Below, piece after piece: positions 10,590 to 21,865 of a stretch of DNA of 64,000 nucleotides. The stretch is from Muricea muricata (taxonomy: Eukaryota; Cnidaria; Anthozoa; Malacalcyonacea; Plexauridae): the NCBI GenBank assembly GCA_963855995.1, contig OY979726.1, positions 2,258,501-2,322,500 of the forward strand, written 5' to 3'. Each line of letters begins with the position of its first letter. Positions within the stretch are counted from its first letter, which is position 1. The translations under genes and the position numbers were made by a program. A model generated the notes under the pieces. It was not told where the DNA came from. It did not search any database and was given only the letters and a program-made list of their open reading frames with translations.

Positions 10590-12404
10590 ACTGACAGAAG
10601 GATGAATTGTCGAGTTAGAGAAACAAATACAGGCTTGGACTCGCGTCTTAGCATAAACCTCAAACTTCACTGGATGTCAAATCCAACAAATCGGTCCATT
10701 GTATGCGGTATGCTAAATTTCAGTATAGCATCACAGTATCGATACTTTAATACTTTTGTTGTAACGTATTCTTACCTGATACTGTAGCTTCAGTGTTGAC
10801 GGACTTGATGTTCACAGAGTTTCTGTGAAGCGAAGATATTCTTCAAAATGTTTCGTGCATTAATCTGCTGAAAGATGAACCAAGTGGACAAAGAACCTTC
10901 TTGTCGCACAGCAGGTTTCAGGAATTTGTCCGCACTAGTTCACGCATAATTATTAGAAGAGATAGTTTGCCAACTGATCAGAATAACAATATATGAACCC
11001 GTTACTTATGTTGACCTGAATGGTTATACAAAAATTTGCTCCTTGAATGGCTTGATCGTCATGAGTATACGTATTAGAGTATTGTGATTTTGTCAAATCA
11101 ATAACTATTCATTTCTAAACAATTACTCCTTGTTTAGTTGGACAAGAATATAAAAACGCGTTAATTGACGTTGTTGAGATGATGGACCTTATTTATGGAA
11201 AAAAAAACCCTAACAAAAACATAACTGATTGATATTGCACTTCTGCCCCGAATCACATTTCCAGTTAGGTAAATTAATGCTCAAATCAAGTTTTTATGTT
11301 CGTGTCGATACAAAATCTTGAACTCTTCTCTAGAATTTCATTAAAGGTTTGCTGTCAAGCATAGTATCGCGGGCCCGCTTTGCGGCTGGAGGCCATTTTG
11401 TCTGGGACATCACGACACAATATTTTTATAAAGCAGTTCTTTACGACCTTTCGATTATTTTGTCGAAACATGCGTTCAAGATATTTATGTCATTGTTTTG
11501 GTTTTTGACAAAATAAAACAGAACGTAAACAATAACAAAGGCCCGCGTTAAACTCTGAGTTATGATTATGCCAGATAAAGTTCACGTATGAAGTTCCTCC
11601 AAAGCTAAATTTTTAAAACAAGGTAGATTTTTTAACAAGACCGCCAGTTGCGAAACACAGTCTCCACAAACGTTTCCGAGTACAATTTGAAAAGGAAATA
11701 TACATTTCTAGGGTTTTATAGCGCATAAAAACACGAACTACGAGTGCTCTAAATGGCTTAAAAAACGACCCATGTTATACCCATCTTGTCAGTTTGTTTA
11801 CAAATGAATTTTCTAGATGTTGTATAAACCGAGAAAATCAAGGCAAAAGTTTTGTGAAAATTCGCCTGTCTTTTATCACATATAAAGACTCCTTCACAAT
11901 TTCCTTCACGGCTATGATTTTCTTTGTGTTTTGCTCATGAATTATTAACGAGTTTTTATGTACTATTTAAAACACAAGCGGCCTTGTTGTATTGAATGTA
12001 GCCGAGCAGAAGGAGAGCCATTGCATTTTTAATACAACAGAACCACTGATGTTAACTTAACATTGCATAAAAGTTAGAACTCTCAACTCTAGAAATACAT
12101 TTCCCATTAAAAAATTGGTAGCAGCTCCAGGTTTAGAGTAATCCCAGTCTGTATTTCATACTGAGCTAAGATTGTTTCCAATTTACTCACTATATATTTT
12201 TAAAATTATTAAAGAGGAAATTACATGCCCTCATGGCTTTGTTTATCATCTATACCTGCCCTAACTATGTAAAATCCTGCTACGTGATTTTGGGTACGTT
12301 TATCATTAATTTTTGAAGTAGCTGTTCAGTCAGTTCACAATCATATTCTACATTCAAAAAAGCTCTAACAACTCTAGGTTTAGCCGAATAATCTCTGTAT
12401 TTCA
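10590..12404. repeat. NLR 3'-flank repeat block, copy 2
   Basis: This is the counterpart of 240-2029, now downstream of NLR2. It keeps the ACAGAAGGATG...GTCGAGTTAG start, the splice-donor-like TTCTTACCTG (minus strand), the GGAGGCCATTTT stretch near 11390, and the AACTCTAGAAATA...CCAGGTTTAGA segment before the minisatellite. No frame is conserved across copies. Confidence 0.7.
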
Positions 12405-13095
12405 TACTGAGCACATACACGATTACCTAAGATTGTTTCTAATTTACTGAGTACATATATGATTACCTAAGATTGTTTCTAATTTGCTGAGTGTATATGA
12501 TTACCTAAGATTGTTTCTAATTTACTGAGTACATATATGATTACCTAAGATTATTTCTAATTTACTGAGTACATATATGATTACCTAAGATTGTTTCTAA
12601 TTTGCTGAGTATATATGATTACCTAAGATTGTTTCTAATTTACTGAGTACATATAAGATTACCTAAGATTGTTTCTAATTTAGTGAGTACATATATGATT
12701 ACCTAAGATATTGTTTCTAATTTACTGAGTACATATAAGATTACCTAAGATTGTTTCTAATTTACTAAGTACATATATGATTTCCTAAGATTATTTCTAA
12801 TTTACTGAGTACATATATGATTACCTAAGATTGTTTCTAATTTGCTGAGTATATATGATTACCTAAGATTGTTTCTAATTTACTGAGTACATATATCATT
12901 ACCTAAGATTATTTCTAATTTACTGAGTACATATATGATTACCTAAGATTATTTCTAATTTACTGAGTACATATATGATTACCTAAGATTGTTTCTAATT
13001 TACTAAGTACATATGATTACCTAAGATTATTTCTAATTTACTGAGTACATGTATGATTACCTCAGATTGTTTCTAATTTACTGAGTATATATTTT
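12405..13095. repeat. 40-bp minisatellite, array 2
   Basis: About 17 head-to-tail units of the same 40-bp monomer seen beside NLR1 and NLR4. Some units are 38 bp, with GAGTATATATGATT in place of GAGTACATATATGATT. The array ends about 220 bp downstream of the NLR2 stop codon. The spacer (13096-13314) resembles the segment preceding the arrays at 1870-2030 and 12200-12404. Confidence 0.92.
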
Positions 13096-13314
13096 TTAAA
13101 ATTATAAAAGTTGGAAGTACACACCCTTATGGCTTCGTTTATGATTTATCCCTACCAAACTATATGTAATCCTGCTAGGTGATTTTCAATACATTCACTT
13201 ACCATTCATCTTTGAAGTATCTGTTCAGATATTTGTAGATTCACAGTCAATTTACAAAACTATAAAATCGTCACACTGACTTAGTTTCTTAATACAATTC
13301 TTGCATGTGGCCCA

Positions 13315-16300
13315 TCACCAACGTGTAATGCGATTTCTTTTCACAATTTCAAGAAGTTTTTCCCGCTCATAATTTTTAAGGATATTTTTTATTCTAGTGG
13401 GATCAAATTCCAGTGCTCTTTCCGCGTAGGAAACTGCTTTAGAGTACTTCTGTACCAAATTATTCGCAATAGCCAATGATGCATATACCTTTGTCTTGCA
13501 AACAGTCAGCTCCTCGCTTTCAGCAAGTTTCTCGGCCGTGTCACGAGCACTTTCCAAAATTTCAATTGCTTCTTCTGCACGGTTAGTTTCGCTGAAGCAT
13601 TTGCCAAGGTTGTTGAGTAGAAGAACATGTCTTTTACTAGCGTCAAGGCCGAGGTTTTCTCGAATGTTTTTGGCAATATTGTACTCTTTTTCGGCCAGTT
13701 TATGTTTTTTCATTGTAAGAAAGTGATCTCCCAAACTTTTGTGGCACGATGATGATAACTCGTGCTCACCTAGCTCATCTTGAGACAGTTTTATAGCTTC
13801 TTTGTAATATTTCTCTGCTTTTGTTGTTGACGTTCTCGATACGTCATTTTTGTTAAGGCAATATTCTGATGTAGCAATCATTTTCCATGTGTTTCCGAGG
13901 TGCAATAATGAGAAAACCTCGTCTGCTTTTTCGCTGGGCGTACCTGCAAACGCTTCACTTAACTCCAACGATTTTTCCATGTATTCACGAGCTTGGACCT
14001 GCAGATCTAATCGTTCTTTACCGCTGTGACTTTCAGATTGTCGCAGTAAATAGCTCCTATACAGGTAATAGTAATTGGCACAAAGTGCCGTGTCTTTCTT
14101 TAAATCTTCATAGTGCGTATCGAACTCTTTCTTGATTTCTTCCATCTTCGAAATAAAATGGTCATCATGGCTGCCGATTGTTTTGGTACGTTCTTGATCT
14201 GCCATGTGGCAATCAAAATTTATTTTGATTGCAAGCTGGTTCCTCTCGTCCGCTATATTCGCGCACTGTTGTAGGAATTCGTCGACTATGGACCCAGGTA
14301 TAATGGTTCTGACAAAGAGTGAAAAGAATTTGGCCGAAGTGTTGTAAATTTTGCTGCGTGCGAGACAGTCGGAGACGTCGGAACTTGTTGGGTTTTCCTG
14401 CTGACAACAAATTTTGAGTACGTTGTGGATGTTGGACGCTTCCTGCTTTAAAGCTTCTCTGCTATCTTTGTAGTTGTGTTTGGAGTAACTTTTCATGGTC
14501 AGTTGATGTCCCAACTTTAAGTAGTGTTTAACCATCAACACTTCTGCACGCCTGGCTGCTGCCATCGCTCTTTCTTCGTGGCCACTTTTTTGTTTATCAT
14601 ATAAAAACGATTTGATCAAGAGGTGAATGGAATAGCGGTGCTGAGTTGATTCTTTAATTAAGCTTAGAGAAACAAGTTTCTGTAAGATATGGTTAGTATC
14701 CAAAGTGTCTTTTTCAATTATGACTTTGGCCGCATCCTTATTGAAGCTTCCTTCGAAAACTGACAAACGAACAAACGTTTCCTTCTCTTCATCTGAACAC
14801 TTTTCATAAGACAAGTTGATTGCTCGATTAACATACTGGTCACTGTTGGCATGTTCCAAAGTCTTCAATAGTTGCTTCTCTAGATGGTGCAATAATTCAT
14901 CAGAATCTTCATACTTGTCAACTAGGGAGCCCGCAATACACATGGCAAGAGGTACATGGCCACAGAGTTCGGCCAACTTTCTTAAAAAAATGTCGTCATC
15001 TTCGGGACATTGTTTCTTCAAAAGCTCGATGGACGTTTCACTATCCATCTCGTCAACTTGAACTGTATCAGTTTGGAGTTCTCTAATTTCACAGGAGGCT
15101 CTGGAAGTTGTAATAATCTGGCAAAGTTGTTTGGAGTTTTTCCGCAACAGACGAACAAACCCATAGAAACTGGTCTTGTCTTCAAGCTGGTTGTCAACAT
15201 CATCCATAACCCAAATCATTTTTTCCCCAATGTTTTTCAACCAAAGGATCAGTGATGACTTTGGATCATCCTCATAGTTAACACCAACATCAAGACAAAG
15301 CTGTCGAATCATTTCATCTTCGTTGGTTGTAGTGCTTAATTGAGAGAAGACAACTGGAATGTTATATTCTTCACTGAGCTTATGGGACACCTGGATTGCA
15401 ATTGCAGTCTTGCCAAAGCCAGGTCCACCATGGAGCGATACCACGGCCTTTTCTTTCCCTTGGAGAAGATCAATGACTTTTTGGATTTCGGCCTCGCGAC
15501 CTGCGAAGTTTTCTAATTTGTCGGGCAAATAACTGGTTGTAACTGGTTCTACTTTTTGTGGTTTGCTCATCTTCGCGAGATCATCACGAATCTGGCAGAT
15601 GCTCTCTCGTATTTCATGAATATCGTCAGGAATGCCACGAAACGATTTTAGTTCTTCGGCAAATTGGTTGAATTGTTTATCAATGTTTTCTTTAAAGCTT
15701 TTGAAGTCGCACATTTTTTGAGAACATTCATTCAGTGCCCGTTTTAAATCCAGCAGCTGCTGACGATGTTTTTCTATCGCGGTTTTATCAGATGAACGCT
15801 CAGCTTTCATATTTGTGATCTCTTCTTTGATGTCATCCAACAACTGGCGCTGTAACAGTAAGCTTTGGAGTTCGCATTCAACAACATTTTCGGTGACTCC
15901 TTTGGTCTTCAAGTATTCGAGATGTTTTAAGCAATTGGAATTTTTGGTATTTGGACTTACATTATCCAGATCTTTTAGAAATTCGGCTGCAATTGAAAAA
16001 CCTTCCTTCTTTTTGTCATCAGTCAATTCTTGTTGTGGAGCATGTGCCCAGGTATTTCTTACTTCAGAACGAAGTTTTCTCACAAGATCAACATTTACTC
16101 GAGTTTTACCAAGAAATGCCGCGTCCTTCATCCATTCGAGTACGTTGAGAAGGGAAGGAAGATCCGTAGATTCAGCATCTTTCACAGTAATGAGGTTTGA
16201 TCCAAGAGCAGCCATGAAATATTTTGCCACTTCCCAGGGATCTTCAGACCATTGTGAACTGTTGCAGTTTTTAGGCCATGAGGGATTCTTGTTTTTTTCA

Positions 16301-16506
16301 TGTGACGCTTTGAGCTTCTTAAACCAGCATTTGCACGATTTACATAGTTTGCGCTCGTCGGTCTTCGTATTGCAGTCGGTAGGACTGGTGCACTTCCCGA
16401 CGGAGAGCAAATCATTAGATAACTTTTTGTGGAATGCTTTAACGATTTCATCAACGTAGATGGAAACTGGTTTCCGGATGGAACGAATTAGTTCTCCTAT
16501 TGTCAA
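13315..16506 (-). CDS. NLR2: CXorf38/HEPN - NB-ARC - TPR protein
   Basis: A paralogue of NLR1 and NLR4, about 1063 residues from the TTG at 16506. It has the same CXorf38-like Cys-rich N-terminus with R-N-T-W-A-H at 150-155. A serine replaces the C87 of NLR1, so that residue is unlikely to be an essential ligand. The coiled-coil linker is two residues longer. NB-ARC has GGPGFGKT at about 359-366, IWVMDDVDN as Walker B and CGHVPLAM. The TPR tail keeps the family ending NRITRW. The frame continues upstream without an ATG to a TAG at 16591-16593. An acceptor-like CAAAAAG lies about 55 bp upstream of 16506, so an upstream exon is likely. Its NB-ARC half is clearly more diverged from NLR1 and NLR4 than they are from each other. 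Confidence 0.88.
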   Translation of the reverse strand: MTIGELIRSIRKPVSIYVDEIVKAFHKKLSNDLLSVGKCTSPTDCNTKTDERKLCKSCKCWFKKLKASHEKNKNPSWPKNCNSSQWSEDPWEVAKYFMAALGSNLITVKDAESTDLPSLLNVLEWMKDAAFLGKTRVNVDLVRKLRSEVRNTWAHAPQQELTDDKKKEGFSIAAEFLKDLDNVSPNTKNSNCLKHLEYLKTKGVTENVVECELQSLLLQRQLLDDIKEEITNMKAERSSDKTAIEKHRQQLLDLKRALNECSQKMCDFKSFKENIDKQFNQFAEELKSFRGIPDDIHEIRESICQIRDDLAKMSKPQKVEPVTTSYLPDKLENFAGREAEIQKVIDLLQGKEKAVVSLHGGPGFGKTAIAIQVSHKLSEEYNIPVVFSQLSTTTNEDEMIRQLCLDVGVNYEDDPKSSLILWLKNIGEKMIWVMDDVDNQLEDKTSFYGFVRLLRKNSKQLCQIITTSRASCEIRELQTDTVQVDEMDSETSIELLKKQCPEDDDIFLRKLAELCGHVPLAMCIAGSLVDKYEDSDELLHHLEKQLLKTLEHANSDQYVNRAINLSYEKCSDEEKETFVRLSVFEGSFNKDAAKVIIEKDTLDTNHILQKLVSLSLIKESTQHRYSIHLLIKSFLYDKQKSGHEERAMAAARRAEVLMVKHYLKLGHQLTMKSYSKHNYKDSREALKQEASNIHNVLKICCQQENPTSSDVSDCLARSKIYNTSAKFFSLFVRTIIPGSIVDEFLQQCANIADERNQLAIKINFDCHMADQERTKTIGSHDDHFISKMEEIKKEFDTHYEDLKKDTALCANYYYLYRSYLLRQSESHSGKERLDLQVQAREYMEKSLELSEAFAGTPSEKADEVFSLLHLGNTWKMIATSEYCLNKNDVSRTSTTKAEKYYKEAIKLSQDELGEHELSSSCHKSLGDHFLTMKKHKLAEKEYNIAKNIRENLGLDASKRHVLLLNNLGKCFSETNRAEEAIEILESARDTAEKLAESEELTVCKTKVYASLAIANNLVQKYSKAVSYAERALEFDPTRIKNILKNYEREKLLEIVKRNRITRW

Positions 16507-16593
16507 CCAGTTACCATGTGCCTCGGAGATGTGTATGTGGAAATCTTTTTGAAAAGATAGCCGAAAATAACAAGTTATACGATGGATGGACTA

Positions 16594-18526
16594 TGTCCTT
16601 TCCAGTGTGACCATACATGCAAATTTTTTTGCCAAAGCTGCTTAGATTTGGTGAGACCGCTCCCTCTTGTTCTAAATGTTGCAAATCTTTAAAACAGGGG
16701 GGAGTCCAAGCCCATCCAACCGGATATGGTAAAAAATATACCAGATCTGGTTACACTGGTCCTTTCCCGTCCCTGTCTATTGGATGGCCTATTTTTAATT
16801 GATCATTTAAATATACGCCCGTTTTTTCTGCGTGGAATAATTATTATTTTTATAGAACAAGATATTTTTTTAAATTCGCCTTGGACAAACATTTCGTTGA
16901 TGTAATAAAAAATACATAAATTATGATGAATATAAAGTGCATGCTTGTTAGCAATAGTATTTTTGTCATTTGAGGGGCGTCAATAAATTAACTATAGGCG
17001 TAGTTTTTCCGCTTTTTAGCCAAATGTAATTATTTTTTATGAAATATTCTTGACTTCCACGGCTTTTTCAGTTATGACGCTTCTGTATAAATGTCAAAAA
17101 CAATTATTGCTAGCAAACTATTGTACTACTTTTACCTGTAGGCCGTGTCTTGTCATCACGTGATTCTGTTGTTGTCGTTTCTTTTTCATCTCTTTCCGCC
17201 ATTCATGCGTCAGATATTTAGCTAGTTTCTGAAGCAAATGAAAATTAAGGTGTATTAGGTTATACTTAAAGAATTACTGTCACACTGCGGGGCTTTGTTA
17301 TTATTTACATTCTGTTTTATTTGTTGAAAACTAATAAAAATGATGTCAATGGCTTCACTATCAGTATGAATCAGGTAAAATAATCAAAGATCCGTAAAGG
17401 ATTACATTTGCTTTAAGACGCATTTCAGATCTGGAAGTAGACGTTCATCTCATTTTTTAGCCTTTTATCGTGGTTTGTTGATCTTGTGTAGTACAAATTG
17501 TGTTTGTGGCAGCGTGCGGTAAATTTTGTCTTTGAGACAATTTGAAAGGAAGTACTGATCGCATACATTAATTGCGTTATCTCGATTGAACGCATATCTT
17601 GATTAAAACATTTCGACAAGTCAAATAATTTTGTTCTGTTCTTATGGAGAGGTGTTATCCTGCTTACCCGATCCTCGGCAGAGAGCCCCACAAAAATTTG
17701 TGGTCCCAAGATGCAAAACCATGCACCACATTTCAAAGAACTTTCATGGTTAGGAGCACAAGAATGATGAAGCAGCATTATTTTACTGACACTAGTTTTT
17801 CATCCTTTAAATCATCAATGCATAAATAATGCATGTCTGCCTTGTATTCGTGTTACGATGCAGATGATGAAATTGATTGTTTCAAATGCTAACTGGGGCC
17901 GCAATAATAGGCTAATAATGCTGTTGCGGATTCCCTGCCACACATGCATGTAAGATCGTGTGTGCATGGTACCTTGTGGCGGTCGTTTAGTCACATTAGT
18001 GTTTCGTCTTATTCGACTTCGGCAAATAATTGTTGAATACACGTATGCACTCCCGCACCCCATTATCAGGGCCAGTTACGGTACGCCACTAAACGAGACG
18101 AGTAAACTCTCATCAATCGTCTTGTTTACTTAATCTGTGTGAATTATGATAAACCTGTGCATTATCCCTAGACATACCTGAACGCCACTAGAAGAGGCGC
18201 TTCTTTAGCTCGAGTAAACTCCTAGCAAGCGTCTTGTTTCATTTATCTGTGTGAATTATGATCAACATGTGTATAAACCCTAGACATGCCAGACTTTCTT
18301 GCCACACAACATGTACAGGTGTTTAAAAATTATTAAAAGCATTTCATTCCGTCGAAGCAGAGTAGAATCAGGCCAGTATAAAGGCTTTAAAAACGCTTAG
18401 AGGCATATCATATTCAGTCAACTTGACCATACGTGATCATACCTTTATACGTGTCAATTTACAACAAACGAACAATAAAAAATTAATTAATTAAATTTAG
18501 ATTGAACATTTATTTTTAATCAGAAT
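16594..18526. repeat. Segmental duplication, upstream part, copy A (first half)
   Basis: This is the 5' flank of NLR2, closely matching 46185-48190 upstream of NLR4 with small differences. It includes a 61-codon plus-strand frame (16617-16802) present in both copies, which I regard as incidental. NLR2 lacks a 4-bp insertion that opens the extended N-terminal frame in NLR4. No independent gene is supported. Confidence 0.8.
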
Positions 18527-19018
18527 ACCATTCCCCAGTTACACAAACTTTTAAATTTGAAAACAATTTTAACACAGTTGGAAAGAGCTTCCTAAATTTA
18601 GCGAAATTGTGAAATTTGGTTGTAAAATATTGTAAAATGTCGAAAATAGTAATGTAAATTTTGCGAATTTTTGTATACTTTTGTATTATTATCAATAAAC
18701 TTTTGGATATAGATTTAGACAAGTATGATAACGATAATAAATTTATTAAAGAACGACGTTTCGAAGTCATCTTGACCTCATTTTCAAGTTCAAATGATTA
18801 CAGACCGTTACTTAATTATAAATAGCGTTTACAAATAATTGCGCAAGCAAATTGACTATTCGTCATATGCGAAAGTTTCAAAATTTAAGAGTTCTAAAGC
18901 GTTCTTAAGCCTCTAATTAACATAGTTACAATTAATAATCAAACATGCAAATTGACAACAAACTAACAATCCCACAACAAAATACACAAAACCGTACAAA
19001 TATGCTAATAGAGAATGT

Positions 19019-20258
19019 TAAGTAAATAGTTTTGAACGAATCGAGTCCGATTGTTTGTTTAAACTAGGTTTAAGCTCTTTGATAAATAACATTTCATAAA
19101 GTAAACATTCATATTTCCCCCGACATTTTCTCAACACCTTGAAACTTTTCTCTATATTATTCGCTTATTCACCATGCTGTTCCACCATATGTTCCCCGAC
19201 AACCGAAGACTTATGTTCATCAATGCGTTGGTGTAAGTGCCGGCAAGTGTAACCACAGGCGGCCCAATTCAGTTTGTAGTTTCATATAGAGATCAGTAGC
19301 GAGCGGTAGCGAATTGTTTTACATATATAAGATCTTATATATGTAAAACAATTCGCTACCGCTCGCTACTGATCTCTATATGAAACTACACACTGAATTG
19401 TGCCGCCTGTGGTGTAACCGACATAATCTGCGTCGCACAGATCACATTTAAAGTGGTAAACAACACATTGCTGATTCACAAGGGCCGGTTTCGTTTCAGC
19501 GGTTGGGAACTCCGCGGCAATCTTCTTGCTTGTGTAGACGGGCTGTATTTTCCTGCCGATGGTCTTGCCGAGGCCACGCAGTTGCCGTCTCACAGAGTCT
19601 GCTGATTTCTGGTCTTTAAAAGGCAGCATTACACGTACAACATCCTCTTTGATGTTTCTTTGCTCGACTGTGGGATGGTCGTCTTTTTCGCGCTGCTGGG
19701 TAGTGAACCTCGTTATGATGTTATCAAGCAGGGTTACGGGATATCTGAGACGAACGAAGGTTTTCTTAATGCGTTCACACTCTTCGGTAAAGAACTTTCG
19801 AGATGATGATAGACGGAAGGCACGATTGAGCATGGTCAGGACGAGCGATTTCTTATACTTCACGTCTACATGGCTATCATAATGGAGCATGAGGCCGGTG
19901 TTTGTTGGCTTGATGTAAACCTTCGCTTCTAATCGACCGTTCTTGTTTATTAGCGTTGCTCCCAGGAAAGGTATTACCCCGCTGGTTTCTAATTCCATGG
20001 TGAATTGAACGGATGGATGCAAACTGTTGAGGGTAGAAAGGAATGCCTCTGCGGAAGCATTGTTACGTTGTGATGTGATGGAATCATCGACGAACCGGTG
20101 GTATAAGGAAGGCATCTGGTTGCGTTCAACTAGCTTTTCCTCGAGTGAGCACATGAACGTACTTGCCATGAGTGGACCGAGCGGAGAACCCATTGCAACT
20201 CCATCGACTTGCTCGTATAACTTGCCGTCGATTTGGAATAGCTGATCAGCGACAAAGC
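19019..20258 (-). pseudogene. Penelope-like reverse transcriptase / GIY-YIG, broken
   Basis: The frame from about 20258 down to the MITE at 19411 encodes the C-terminal half of a reverse transcriptase: GSPLGPLMAS then FVDDS, the catalytic (Y/F)VDD box. It continues into a C-rich segment and the start of the GIY-YIG endonuclease (DADYVGYT). A 157-bp MITE at 19255-19411 cuts the endonuclease, and its remainder (RHLHQRIDEHKSSVV) carries a stop. The N-terminal reverse transcriptase motifs are absent, so the copy cannot be active. Confidence 0.8.
19255..19411. mobile_element. hAT-type MITE inside the Penelope copy
   Basis: A 157-bp near-perfect palindrome with ends ACAGGCGGC.CAATTCAG. It is flanked by the 8-bp direct repeat GTGTAACC (19247-19254 and 19412-19419). 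The right-arm Penelope copy shows the unoccupied site, with GTGTAACC present once. The centre reads ATATATAAGATCTTATATAT. Confidence 0.9.
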
Positions 20259-21344
20259 GTTTGAGAAGGAATGGTTCAACTGGAAATACAAACTAAAGCT
20301 TGAGAAATCGGAACTTGTCAAGCTCTTGAATTTAGCAGTCAAACATCAGCTATTTCAAATCGACGGCAAGTTATACGAGCAAGTCGATGGAGTTGCAATG
20401 GGTTCTCCGCTCGGTCCACTCATGGCAAATACGTTCATGTGCTCACTCGAGGAAACGCTAGTTGAACGCAACCAGATGCCTTCCTTATACCACCGGTGCG
20501 TCGATGATTCCATCACATCACAACGTAACAATGCTTCCGCAGAGGCATTCCTTTCTACCCTCAACAGTTTGCATCCATCCGTTCAATTCACCATAGAATT
20601 AGAGACCAGCGGGGTAATCCTGGGAGTAACGCTAATAAACACCATTATGATAGCCATGTAGACGTGAAGTATAAGAAATCGCTCGTCCTGACCATGCTCA
20701 ATCGTGCCTTCCGTCTATCATCATCTCGAAAGTTCTTTACCGAAGAGTGTGAACGCATTAAGAAAACCTTCGTTCGTCTCAGATATCCCGTAACCCTGCT
20801 TGATAACATCATAACGAGGTTCACTACCCAGCAGCGCGAAAAAGACGACCATCCCACAGTCTAGCAAAGAAACATCAAAGAGGATGTTGTACGTGTAATG
20901 CTGCCTTTTAAAGACCAGAAATCAGCAGACTCTGTGAGACGGCAACTGCGTAGCCTCTGCAAGACCATCGGCAGGAAAACACAGCCCATCTACACAAGCA
21001 AGAAGATTGCCGCGGAGTTCCCAACCGCTGAAACGAAACCGGCCCTTGTGAATCAGCAATGTGTTGTTTACCACTTTAAATGTGATCTGTGCGACGCAGA
21101 TTATGTCGGTTACACTTGCCGGCACTTACATCAACGCATTGATGAACATAAGTCTTCGGTTGTCGGGGAACATATGGTGGAACAGCATGGTGAATATGCG
21201 AATAATATAGAGAAAAGTTTCAAGGTGTTGAGAAAATGTCGGGGGAAATATGAATGTTTACTTTATGAAATGTTATTTATCAAAGAGCTTAAACCTAGTT
21301 TAAACAAACAATCGGACTCGATTCGTTCAAAACTATTTACTTAA
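20259..21344 (+). pseudogene. Penelope-like reverse transcriptase / GIY-YIG, broken
   Basis: The plus-strand frame begins near EKEWFNWKYK, runs through MGSPLGPLMANTF and CVDDS (catalytic box, first residue altered), then breaks. About 65 bp is deleted after TLIN near 20641, relative to the left arm. A TAG interrupts the frame after HPTV near 20862. It reopens at MLPFKDQKSADS and carries an intact GIY-YIG-like tail (DADYVGYTCRHLHQRIDEH) to a TAA at 21342-21344. It is dead because of the frameshifting deletion, the stop and the 5' truncation. Confidence 0.82.
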
Positions 21345-21637
21345 CATTCTCTATTAGCATATTTGTACGGTTTTGTGTATTTTGTTGTGGGATTGTTAGT
21401 TTGTTGTCAATTTGCATGTTTGATTATTAATTGTAACTATGTTAATTAGAGGCTTAAGAACGCTTTAGAACTCTTAAATTTTGAAACTTTCGCATATGAC
21501 GAATAGTCAATTTGCTTGCGCAATTATTTGTAAACGCTATTTATAATTAAGTAACGGTCTGTAATCATTTGAACTTGAAAATGAGGTCAAGATGACTTCG
21601 AAACGTCGTTCTTTAATAAATTTATTATCGTTATCAT
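20259..21637 (+). mobile_element. Penelope-like element, right arm
   Basis: A second, inverted copy of the same retroelement, lacking the MITE and extending slightly further 5' than the left arm. It ends near 21637 with TTCTTTAATAAATTTATTAT. A hairpin followed by GAAAC (about 21580-21608) resembles the degenerate hammerhead-type ends reported for this class. Confidence 0.8.
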
Positions 21638-21714
21638 ACTTTTGTATTACGCGGGAAAAAGCGTTACCACATTTCCCCATGGTGGTAACGCTTTTCCGTT
21701 CGTAATGCAAAAGT
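21638..21714. repeat. Small hairpin next to the Penelope right end
   Basis: A 77-bp inverted repeat (ACTTTTGTATTACGCGGG ... complement ending GCAAAAGT) with a short loop around TTTCCCCA. It sits between the Penelope 3' end and the right TIR of the outer element, so it may be the original centre of that element. Confidence 0.6.
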
Positions 21715-21865
21715 ATAATAAATTTGCAAACTTTACAGGACTATTTTTTCCACATTTTACAATATTTTGCAACCAAACTTCACAATTTCACTAAATTTAG
21801 AAAGCTCTTTCCAACTGTGCTAAAATTGTTTTTGAATTTAAAAGTTTGTCTAATTGGGGAATGGT

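Larger units (their letters stand above)
18723..20258 (-). mobile_element. Penelope-like element, left arm
   Basis: A 5'-truncated Penelope-like retroelement in reverse orientation. Its 3' terminal sequence (AAGAACGACGTTTCGAAGTC on the plus strand) mirrors the end of the right arm at about 21600. The coding part is interrupted by a MITE and a stop. Head-to-head copies are common for this retroelement class. Confidence 0.8.
18527..21865. mobile_element. TIR element carrying an inverted Penelope pair
   Basis: A 3.34-kb insertion in duplication copy A that is missing from copy B, where the site near 48190 reads straight through (CAGAAT then TGGCGAAAG). Both ends share an inverted repeat of about 160 bp, beginning ACCATTCCCCA and continuing with AGACAAACTTTTAAATT-type sequence. 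Four extra bases (CCAC) remain at the right junction, so the exact target duplication is unclear. The interior holds two Penelope-like copies and a small hairpin. No transposase is visible. Confidence 0.8.

Noticed and set aside
12405-13095. CRISPR array
   Set aside because: The units are contiguous 40-bp tandem repeats with no unique spacers, in eukaryotic DNA.
16617-16802. 61-codon plus-strand frame present in both duplication copies (also 46177-46362)
   Set aside because: Its conservation is explained by the recent duplication. It overlaps the NLR4 5' region and has no family features.
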